A stretch of DNA of 19,376 nt from Minisyncoccota bacterium (GTDB taxonomy: Bacteria; Patescibacteriota; Microgenomatia; Levybacterales; UBA12049), in the NCBI GenBank assembly GCA_025449795.1, contig JANWIQ010000062.1:1-19376 (forward strand), given 5' to 3'. This document shows, in pieces, positions 5,099 through 12,243 of this stretch; positions within the stretch are counted from its first letter, which is position 1; the number at the start of each line of letters is the position of its first letter. The notes beneath the pieces are model-generated. The model was given only the letters and a program-made list of their open reading frames with translations. It was not told where the DNA came from and did no database searches. The position numbers were made by a program, and so were the translations under genes.

Positions 5099-7858
5099 TC
5101 ACCCAGTAATACTTGCCAGCTTTTGGTGCACTTTCATAATACAAAAGTCTGAAACTATCGTCACGCCATGCTCTTTCGCGTAGTCTTCAGCAAGAGGATT
5201 TCTCACTCCTTCTGCCAACCATATTGTCTTAATTCCTTTTGCTACTGAGTCTATGACTGGTTGCATGATTTCCTCTGACCTTCGATATATCGCCGCAATA
5301 TCTATTTTTGCAGCATTTGGAACCTTCAGGAGTGATGCGTATGCCTTTTCACCAAGCACAGAGGAAATATGCGGATTGACTGGAATAATTTGTATATGTT
5401 GTGACTGTAAATATTCTGCAACTTTATTACTGTACCTGTCGGGATTATCAGAAAGTCCTACTACTGCAATTGTCTTGGCGGATTGTAAAATATTTCGCTC
5501 TACAATATCGTCTCTTGTATGGGTCCTCTCATCCCAATGCCATTCGTCTAATTCAATTGGGTCTGCTCCATATTTGGTAATGTATGCCGTATGTTTTTCT
5601 ATTGCATCTTCAAACTGCGTGAGAAGCGCATTTGCTTTCTCAGGAGAGATCTTTCCACTTTCTTGCATTTTTTGTACTACTTCAGATGCAAGATGATACC
5701 GGCTTGTACGATTGCGGATGTGCATATCAAATGCTGTTGTGGTACCACCTTTTTCTATGTATCCATGGACGGAGAACCTTTCTGGATTTTTTAATTGGAA
5801 AAGCATTGACTCAACTGTTTCAGGATATCCATGGAAATTAATAATCACCGGAATATTTTCTTCAAAAAATTTGTCTGCATTTTCAATTTGTTGATGTTTT
5901 GCGTCTATGCAATTACATCTTCCTGAAAGACGAAGAATATTAACAACTCGTATACGAATTTCGGGAGCGGTGTATCGAAGCAGTTCTACAGCAGCAAGTA
6001 CCTCTTTGGTGGTATAGTCGCCAATACCGATAAGAATAATATCCGGATTTTTTTCGCTGGCAAAATCAAATATAATTCCTCCATCCTGAAGAGTTTTTTC
6101 TGCTTGCTCTAGCGAAAGCCAACGAGGCTCTATGGTTTTCCCGGCAACAATCATATTTATACCCCTTTGTGAGGTAAGACATTCTTGCAGAGTTACTGCC
6201 ATTGTATTGTCGTCCACCGGGAAATACGCTTTGATAGCACAATCATGTTTTTCCAACATACCACTTACAAACGCAGGATTTTGGTGAGTAAATCCGTTAT
6301 GTTCTTGACGCCACAACACAGACGAAAGGAGAAAATTAAGTGACGCCATTTCCCCCCGCCAGGAAATATTGCGGGCAACTGAAAGAAACTTTTCATATTG
6401 GTGTGTCATGGAGCTAAAAATTTGGGCAAACGCCTCATACGTCGTAAGCATTGCGTGCCTTCCCGTGAGAATATATCCTTGCGTCAGTCCATGAAGATTG
6501 TGCTCAGAAAGCATTTCCATCACACGCCCGCTTCGTGTCATATCTTTGTCTTGTGGGTCTAACGGCCAAACCCACGCCCTGGACGTTGCCTCAAATACAT
6601 TTTGTAACCTATTGGAATACGTTTCGTCAGGAGAAAAAAGCCGAAAGTTTTTTTCTTTTTTGTTCATTTCAAAAATATACCGAAGATATTCTCCAGCTAC
6701 TTTCATGCTATTTGATACAAGTAACCCTGGAGTTTCAAGGGGTTTATCAAATTTTTTGCTATCGGGGAGATTGAGTTTTTTATAAATTTTTTTTGAATAG
6801 ACATGAGGATTATTGCCAATACGCAACTCTTCAGGTGGTAAAATAGTATCCAAACTTTTATCAAATCCTTTTGCTGTAGTGAATATCTCTTCAAATTTGT
6901 ATGATGCCAGCCACTTCTGGATCACGCGTAACTCTTCTTCATCTTTACGTGCATTTGCCGCAACCACCTGATGCGATTTTATATTTCCCTCTATTGGCTC
7001 TTCATCTATTTCCTTTGGTCCTGTCCATCCTTTTGGGGTCTGAAGAATAATCATCGGAAAACGGGGTACAAAATTTTCTTTATTTCTTGCCCTTTTTTTG
7101 ATCGCAGTAATTCGCTCCATACAGGTATCAAACGTTGTTATCATATCTTGGTAAATAGTTTCCCCCCGAACAAAAAAGGGCTCATACCCATAACCCGTAA
7201 ATAAATGGGCTAACTGCTCATCTGACATTCTGCCAAAAATTGTTGGTCCAGAAATTTTATACCCATTTACATGTAGAACGGGAAGAACAGTCCCATTGGT
7301 TGCAGGATCAATTAATTTATTAATATGCCAAGCTGTTGCTATTGGACCTGTTTCTGCTTCTCCATCGCCAATCATGCACACAGCAAGCAGGTCTGGATTG
7401 TCCAGAATAGCACCGTAGGATGTCGCAAGGGAATATCCAAGCTCTCCACCCTCGAGAATAAGTCCGGGTGCTTCGGGATTACTATGGCTAGAAAAACCAT
7501 ATGGCCAACTAAATAATTTTGATATATATGCCATGCCTTTTTCATCCAGTGTTGCATTGTGATAATACTTTTGAAGGGTCCCCTCCAGAAAAAGATTTGC
7601 TTGGAGCGCAGGAAATCCGTGTCCTGGTCCTAAAACAAAAATAGTGGATTGCTGCGATTTTTTAACGAGATAATTAAGGTGTGCGTAGACAAAATTAATT
7701 CCCGGACACGTGCCCCAATGTCCAAAAAGTTTTCTTTTAATATCTTGGCGTTCTAAAGGCCGTTTTAAAAGAAAATTATCTTGTAAATAGATTTGCGTAA
7801 CCGATAAATAATTTGCTGCTCGCACGTACTGCTGCAAAGATTTGACTACATCATTCAT
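5099..7858 (-). CDS. xfp: Phosphoketolase fused to a C-terminal CoA-binding domain
   Basis: A 919-residue protein, about 120 longer than usual phosphoketolases (about 790-825). Residues 1 to about 780 form a complete thiamine-diphosphate phosphoketolase that splits xylulose-5-P or fructose-6-P with phosphate into acetyl phosphate and a shorter sugar phosphate. Visible motifs are GHWGT (46-50), GPGHG (77-81), GGELGYSLA (137-145) and the cofactor motif GDGEAETG (164-171) with NGYKIS (198-203). From about 789, a full CoA_binding_2 Rossmann domain follows (IAVVGLSDNPDRYS, IIPVNP, IWLAEGVRN, SDFCIMKVHQ), the kind usually found as a small separate protein and related to the CoA domain of acyl-CoA synthetases. 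GGAGG 9 bases before the ATG lies inside the end of acs, 2 bases upstream. A direct role in passing acetyl groups to CoA is conjecture. Confidence 0.93.
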   Translation of the reverse strand: MNDVVKSLQQYVRAANYLSVTQIYLQDNFLLKRPLERQDIKRKLFGHWGTCPGINFVYAHLNYLVKKSQQSTIFVLGPGHGFPALQANLFLEGTLQKYYHNATLDEKGMAYISKLFSWPYGFSSHSNPEAPGLILEGGELGYSLATSYGAILDNPDLLAVCMIGDGEAETGPIATAWHINKLIDPATNGTVLPVLHVNGYKISGPTIFGRMSDEQLAHLFTGYGYEPFFVRGETIYQDMITTFDTCMERITAIKKRARNKENFVPRFPMIILQTPKGWTGPKEIDEEPIEGNIKSHQVVAANARKDEEELRVIQKWLASYKFEEIFTTAKGFDKSLDTILPPEELRIGNNPHVYSKKIYKKLNLPDSKKFDKPLETPGLLVSNSMKVAGEYLRYIFEMNKKEKNFRLFSPDETYSNRLQNVFEATSRAWVWPLDPQDKDMTRSGRVMEMLSEHNLHGLTQGYILTGRHAMLTTYEAFAQIFSSMTHQYEKFLSVARNISWRGEMASLNFLLSSVLWRQEHNGFTHQNPAFVSGMLEKHDCAIKAYFPVDDNTMAVTLQECLTSQRGINMIVAGKTIEPRWLSLEQAEKTLQDGGIIFDFASEKNPDIILIGIGDYTTKEVLAAVELLRYTAPEIRIRVVNILRLSGRCNCIDAKHQQIENADKFFEENIPVIINFHGYPETVESMLFQLKNPERFSVHGYIEKGGTTTAFDMHIRNRTSRYHLASEVVQKMQESGKISPEKANALLTQFEDAIEKHTAYITKYGADPIELDEWHWDERTHTRDDIVERNILQSAKTIAVVGLSDNPDRYSNKVAEYLQSQHIQIIPVNPHISSVLGEKAYASLLKVPNAAKIDIAAIYRRSEEIMQPVIDSVAKGIKTIWLAEGVRNPLAEDYAKEHGVTIVSDFCIMKVHQKLASITG

Positions 7859-7860
7859 AT

Positions 7861-9654
7861 TTAATAATCCTCCAAAGTAGAAGTATCACCAATAGGAAGG
7901 CCTAATTCTTTTGCCTTTAAGACCCGGCGCATAATCTTTCCGGAGCGGGTTTTGGGAAGTTTGTCGATAAACTCAATTTCGCGTGGATATGCATGTCCTG
8001 CCAAATGTTTTTTGACATGCAGCTTCAGCTTTTCAATAAGTTCTGCTGTTCCTTCGATTCCTGGCTTAAGGACAACAAATGCTTTTATTATTTCTCCACG
8101 CAGTTCATCCGGTTTGCCAATTACCCCTGCTTCAACTACTTCTTCACACTCGACAAGCGAACTTTCTACTTCAAAGGGGCCAACCCGCTCACCGGAAGTC
8201 TTAATGACGTCATCTGCCCTCCCAATAAACCAAAAATAGCCATCTTCATCTTTGTATGCCTTGTCTCCTGAAATATACCAGGCGTCGCCAAGACTATGGC
8301 CGGCAGGCCAATCACCAACGAAGTAACTTTTGAATTTTTCTTCATTTCCCCAGATCTGTTTCATAAGGGACTGCACCGTAGATGCCTTCAGCGCAAGATG
8401 CCCCTCTTCGCCTTGTGGGATTTCATTTCCCTTGTCGTCGATAATGGCAGCAATAATACCAGGCAAAGGTTTTCCCATAGATCCAGGCTTTATGTCCATA
8501 ATAGGATAATTAGGGATCGTAATTGACCCTTGCTCTGTCTGCCACCACGTGTCATGGAAAGGCAACCCAAATGCTTCTAGACTCCACCATATTGCCTCTG
8601 GATTGAGGGGTTCACCAACACTGCAAAGATGTCTAAGCGAACTCAATGCATAATCCTTTGGTTTTACCTCAGATCCCATCAGCATACGGATAGCAGTTGG
8701 CGCGGTATACCACACAGTTACCTTATTTTCTTCCAGTACTTTATACCAATTCTCCGGAGAAAACCTGCCTTCAAAAAGTACTTGTGTTGCGCCAAGCGCC
8801 CATGGACCAAGTGCACCATACACTACTCCTGTTACCCATCCTAAATCTGCCGTACACCAATAGATATCGTCATCATGGACATCCAGTACATCCCGCGTCG
8901 TTACAAGCGCCTGAAGCACATCTCCATGCGCATGCACTACACCCTTTGGTTTTCCGGTTGTCCCGGACGTATAGAGCATATAGGAAAAGTCATCCTTTGA
9001 AAGATGGACTATTTCAAATTTTTCAGATGCCTTTTCCATTTCTTTGTTATAGAAAACAAGATTTTTTTCTTCGGGTTGGTTAAGCGAACCGCGTTCTACA
9101 ACAATAACTTTTTCCAGGTGCGGTAAGTCTTTCCAAATTTTCTGTATTCGGGGAAAAAGTACCGCATTAGTGATAAGTATCTTTGCTTTACTGTCTGCGA
9201 GCCTATCCAGAAGTGCTGCTTCCTGGAAGGCCGAAAAAAGTGTCCCTGCAATTGCACCTACCTTAAGGATGCCAATAAATGCAATATAACGCTCTGGTAT
9301 GGAGGGAAGAAAAATAAATACCCTATCCCCTTTTTCTACGTCCTGTGACTCCAATACGTTGGCAAATTTATTCGATTCTCGCCGCAAGTCTTCATAGGTA
9401 TATTTTTCTTTTTCTCCAGTAGCGCTTTCAAAAAGCAATGCAGTCTTTTTTCCTTTGCCTTTTTCCACATGCCTATCTATCATATTGTAAGCCGCGTTCA
9501 TGGTGCCGTCTGGGAAGAAATCGATATATTCTTTTTCTGCTTTTTCCCATGAGAAATTTTTGTATGCTTCTTCGTAATTTGTGACGTTGGGGATTTTCGG
9601 AAATTTCTTAAGATCTTTTTTGATGATATGTGCTCCAGGGGAACTTTTTTTCAT
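7861..9654 (-). CDS. acsA: Acetate--CoA ligase (AMP-forming)
   Basis: A 597-residue ANL-superfamily adenylating enzyme: acetate + ATP + CoA gives acetyl-CoA + AMP + PPi. Motifs are the A3 loop YTSGTTGKPKGVVH (about 228-241), the acetate-pocket WWQTEQG segment, the hinge region GRADDVIKTSGERVGP, and the C-terminal PKTRSGK with catalytic Lys573, a site often controlled by acetylation in this family. At 597 residues it is nearer the shorter Bacillus AcsA type than the about 650-residue Acs. It is the first gene of the acs-xfp-tdh-kbl unit and lies 2 bases from xfp. It can activate acetate formed from acetyl phosphate, although no acetate kinase is seen here. No clear Shine-Dalgarno precedes the ATG. 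Confidence 0.93.
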   Translation of the reverse strand: MKKSSPGAHIIKKDLKKFPKIPNVTNYEEAYKNFSWEKAEKEYIDFFPDGTMNAAYNMIDRHVEKGKGKKTALLFESATGEKEKYTYEDLRRESNKFANVLESQDVEKGDRVFIFLPSIPERYIAFIGILKVGAIAGTLFSAFQEAALLDRLADSKAKILITNAVLFPRIQKIWKDLPHLEKVIVVERGSLNQPEEKNLVFYNKEMEKASEKFEIVHLSKDDFSYMLYTSGTTGKPKGVVHAHGDVLQALVTTRDVLDVHDDDIYWCTADLGWVTGVVYGALGPWALGATQVLFEGRFSPENWYKVLEENKVTVWYTAPTAIRMLMGSEVKPKDYALSSLRHLCSVGEPLNPEAIWWSLEAFGLPFHDTWWQTEQGSITIPNYPIMDIKPGSMGKPLPGIIAAIIDDKGNEIPQGEEGHLALKASTVQSLMKQIWGNEEKFKSYFVGDWPAGHSLGDAWYISGDKAYKDEDGYFWFIGRADDVIKTSGERVGPFEVESSLVECEEVVEAGVIGKPDELRGEIIKAFVVLKPGIEGTAELIEKLKLHVKKHLAGHAYPREIEFIDKLPKTRSGKIMRRVLKAKELGLPIGDTSTLEDY

Positions 9655-9729
9655 GCTTGTAGCCTACCATGCTACTCACAAAAAATCAAAAATTTTTAGA
9701 AATTGGACAATAGGAGCAGGAATGTTAGG

Positions 9730-9735
9730 AATATA
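9730..9735 (-). promoter_or_regulatory. Weak candidate extended -10 for acsA
   Basis: The 142-base spacer between greA and acsA contains, on the minus strand, TG-T-TATATT, an extended -10 without a recognisable -35. It would give a leader of about 70 bases. The short inverted repeat GTAGC...GCTAC at 9659-9675 lies next to the start codon. No strong terminator is visible after greA, so read-through from greA is also possible. Confidence 0.25.
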
Positions 9736-9796
9736 ACACGCTTGGGTATTAGTTATTTGTTCACGGTTCAGGGTAAATTTACGCAATAGCTATGAA

Positions 9797-10264
9797 CTAG
9801 TGGATTGAGACAATGGTGTATTTGATTTTTCCTGCGGGAGCATCTACTTCAAGTGCTTCGCCAACATGCTTTCCCATAAGTGCCCTACCCAAGGGTGACT
9901 CATGAGAAATTTTCTTTTCTGTAGGATCTGCTTCCCATTCACCCACTACGGTAAATTCTTCTTTTTTGCTGCCAATATTTACCGTAACTGTAGACCCCAA
10001 ATCAACCGCCTTTTTTACACCATTTTGCCCTGTTATGACCGTTGCTTGTTTGAGAATTTCCTCAATCTCATCGATTCGTCCATCGATAAAAGACAATTCA
10101 TCTTTTGCTGCAGTATATTCTGCATTTTCTGATAAATCACCCTGATCCCGCGCATCGGTAAGTCTTGCTAATATTTCAGGACGCTTCACAGTAACCAATT
10201 CGTCTCGCTCTTTTTGGAGCTCTGCTAAGCCTTCTTTTGTGAGATATATCTTTTTCGGTATCAT
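9797..10264 (-). CDS. greA: Transcription elongation factor GreA
   Basis: A 155-residue GreA of normal length. It enters the RNA polymerase secondary channel and stimulates cleavage of backtracked RNA. The N-terminal coiled coil (about 1-75) carries the acidic tip DARDQGDLSENAEY (37-50), whose Asp and Glu residues coordinate the catalytic metal. The C-terminal FKBP-like domain ends with the usual PAGKIKYTIVSI. No Shine-Dalgarno is visible before the ATG. A strong promoter and an intrinsic terminator lie immediately upstream, so expression is probably set by read-through of that terminator. Confidence 0.97.
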   Translation of the reverse strand: MIPKKIYLTKEGLAELQKERDELVTVKRPEILARLTDARDQGDLSENAEYTAAKDELSFIDGRIDEIEEILKQATVITGQNGVKKAVDLGSTVTVNIGSKKEEFTVVGEWEADPTEKKISHESPLGRALMGKHVGEALEVDAPAGKIKYTIVSIH

Positions 10265-10285
10265 AGGTAAAAATACAGGTATTCT

Positions 10286-10313
10286 AAAAAAAAGCTCCCT
10301 TTATTGTTGGGAG
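10286..10313 (-). terminator. Intrinsic terminator in the greA leader
   Basis: On the minus strand, CTCCC (10313-10309) pairs with GGGAG (10299-10295) around a 9-base loop and is followed by C and eight T residues. The stop is 21 bases before the greA ATG. It lies downstream of the promoter at 10339-10367, so it acts both as the end of the upstream operon and as a barrier that greA transcripts must pass. Confidence 0.8.
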
Positions 10314-10338
10314 AAACAAAACTTTACAGTTATGAAGA

Positions 10339-10367
10339 ATACTAAAGTAAAGACCTCTTTTTGTCAA
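10339..10367 (-). promoter_or_regulatory. Consensus sigma-70-type promoter of greA
   Basis: On the minus strand, TTGACA (10367-10362) and TAGTAT (10344-10339) are separated by exactly 17 bases. The -35 overlaps the TGA stop of the upstream CoA gene. Transcription would begin near 10332, giving about 45 bases of RNA up to the terminator and about 67 bases up to the greA start. Confidence 0.72.
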
Positions 10368-11326
10368 TAACCTCTAGTATTGTCAAGGGTAAAGGCAGAG
10401 AGTAACGCACGTACCTGTTCTTTGGTCTCTTGGGTAACAGAGACAGCTATCATATTTACGTGCGGCTGTCCATAACAAATTACATATCCCATTGGAGCAA
10501 GCAACAGTAAAGGGAGTACCGCTAAATCCTCTTCGCCATCTACAATAATCACTGATTTTTCCCCTTTGGATGACAGGGAAAGCGCCTGCGTTATTGCCCG
10601 CCATAACTCAGGGGTAAGTGTTGAATGGGGATTAGTGGCGTAAAATATTTTTTCCTTCCCATGTAATCCCAATTTTTCAATACTATTATCCTGCTTTTTT
10701 CTTTCAATTAAAAAATCAATGACAGAAAGCACGGGGACTGCACCTTGCTCGTGCAATATGCGGGTCGTCACATCTCCAACTGCAATAAGTTTTTTCCCTG
10801 CAAGCTCAGATATTCTGTGTTGCACTACTTCTCCGAAGGGCTGATGCAACGTTTTGCGAAGCGCTTTTGGCATATATAAGGTATGCTCAGTAAAACGAAT
10901 CTGCGTGGATGATATGGGCATACCCGAAGCATCAAGGATTCTCTCTTGCACCTCTATTGCAAGCAGGGGCAATCCGACTTCTTTTCTTTTTTTATTCACC
11001 GTTGTCGCTCCTGCTCTCGTATCGTCCGTTACCAAAATTGCATCAAGGGAAATATTTTTTTCTTTTGCAATTCCGTACCCAGTATCGATAGGAATAATTG
11101 TTGCGCGGGACAGAAGCTTTTCCCTGTCAAGAAATTTTTTAACCTGTTCTTCCCTTACATTATATGGCAAAACGTGTGGCTTGTATGCTGCGGTATATCT
11201 ATCGCTGGTAATTGTTACCGTAACATGCGCTGCCAAAGAAAAGGCACGGCGCAAAAATGCTTTATGTCCTGCATGTAATCTATCGAATGTTCCACCTACA
11301 ACAATATTGTGATATGTATATGCCAT
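10364..11326 (-). CDS. Bifunctional archaeal-type phosphopantetheine adenylyltransferase / DUF359 dephospho-CoA kinase
   Basis: A 320-residue fusion covering the last two steps of CoA synthesis. Residues 1 to about 145 are a nucleotidyltransferase of the archaeal PPAT type: GGTFDRLHAGH (11-21, His18 and His21), the segment VTDDTRAGATTVNKKRKEVGL, and the ISSTQIR end (138-144). Residues about 160-312 match DUF359, the GTP-dependent dephospho-CoA kinase described in archaea: VGDVTT (183-188), SVIDFLIERK (201-210), NPHSTLT (232-238), VDGEEDL (262-268) and YGQP (285-288). Both halves seem intact. It is the last gene of a three-gene operon and starts 11 bases after the nucleotidyltransferase gene. 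It would supply CoA for acsA, kbl and perhaps the CoA domain of xfp. Archaeal-type origin suggests old transfer. Activity is inferred from motifs. Confidence 0.88.
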   Translation of the reverse strand: MAYTYHNIVVGGTFDRLHAGHKAFLRRAFSLAAHVTVTITSDRYTAAYKPHVLPYNVREEQVKKFLDREKLLSRATIIPIDTGYGIAKEKNISLDAILVTDDTRAGATTVNKKRKEVGLPLLAIEVQERILDASGMPISSTQIRFTEHTLYMPKALRKTLHQPFGEVVQHRISELAGKKLIAVGDVTTRILHEQGAVPVLSVIDFLIERKKQDNSIEKLGLHGKEKIFYATNPHSTLTPELWRAITQALSLSSKGEKSVIIVDGEEDLAVLPLLLLAPMGYVICYGQPHVNMIAVSVTQETKEQVRALLSAFTLDNTRGY

Positions 11327-11337
11327 ACTTCGGTGCG

Positions 11338-12243
11338 CTACGGTAAATATATTTGTTTTCTTTTTTCGAATTGCTTGAGTACACTCTCTTTATATTCCAA
11401 TGGATGGAATGCAACAAAGCCCTGCGTTATTGTCTCTGTGGTCCTATGCTTTCTCATATACCACTCCTGAACTAGTTTTGCAATTGGCTCCAGTTCTGAG
11501 AAGAGCTTCGAGAGAAGCTCTACAATCCTAGTGCTTTTGTGAAGATAAGATTGCATCTTTATACTCTCTTTATGATACGCATGGGGAAGAAATCGGAGAA
11601 TCCAACTGTTTTCTTTTAGAAATCTTTCGTATACATATTCTCGAGAAACTATTGGGCGCATTTGCATAATTTCATGGGCAGAATACATATTTTGTCTTCT
11701 TTTTGGGAAAGCAAGATGGGAAGCATCGATAAGCATATTTACACAGATCGTATTCTTTGCTTTTACTGCTCCCCTTTTTCTTCGTATTTGTTTTGTTTGT
11801 AAAAAAGCCAGTATGAAAAGTCGCGTTATCCAAAGTGTGGCAGGTTTTGTAATAAGAAATACGTCAATATCTGCATCTGTGTCGGCATTGTACATAGCCA
11901 GTGATCCACTTATCCCCAAAAGTAATACAGTAGGAATTTTTGCAATGCCCATAAGAATTGGTTTGGCTTTTGCTAACTTTTTTTTACTTATTTTTTCTCT
12001 TTCTTTTCTTTTTGCAACTATTTTTTTTCTTCCCTGCAAAAAATAATACTCATCTATATGACCTATCTTGTGAGAGACTACCAGATTTTCCAATGCGTGA
12101 TTAAATTGTTTCCAGCTATGAGAGACTGACTCGCAGCCAACTACATACCGAAAGAGTTGGGCCTTGGTAAGAGGATATTCAAAGATGTCGCTGTAGCAAA
12201 GCGTAGCAAGTAACACGTCACTGTGATCCATATTGATTCTCAA
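11338..12243 (-). CDS. Nucleotidyltransferase-fold protein of unknown substrate
   Basis: A 301-residue protein. The core has the polymerase-beta-like nucleotidyltransferase signature: the GS pair in GISGSLAMY (110-118), followed by DADIDVFLI (123-131), in which Asp125 and Asp127 would bind metal. The N-terminal region (MDHSDVLLATLCYSDIFEYPLTKAQLFRYV) looks like a helical winged-helix-type module, and a basic lysine-rich stretch (71-94) links the two. The C terminus is helical and basic. The ATG at 12243 overlaps the preceding gene by 26 bases. An internal ATG at 12231 (MDHSDV) is an alternative start. It is co-transcribed between a solute-binding protein and the CoA enzyme. The substrate (sugar, tRNA, protein) cannot be told. 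Confidence 0.7.
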   Translation of the reverse strand: MRINMDHSDVLLATLCYSDIFEYPLTKAQLFRYVVGCESVSHSWKQFNHALENLVVSHKIGHIDEYYFLQGRKKIVAKRKEREKISKKKLAKAKPILMGIAKIPTVLLLGISGSLAMYNADTDADIDVFLITKPATLWITRLFILAFLQTKQIRRKRGAVKAKNTICVNMLIDASHLAFPKRRQNMYSAHEIMQMRPIVSREYVYERFLKENSWILRFLPHAYHKESIKMQSYLHKSTRIVELLSKLFSELEPIAKLVQEWYMRKHRTTETITQGFVAFHPLEYKESVLKQFEKRKQIYLP

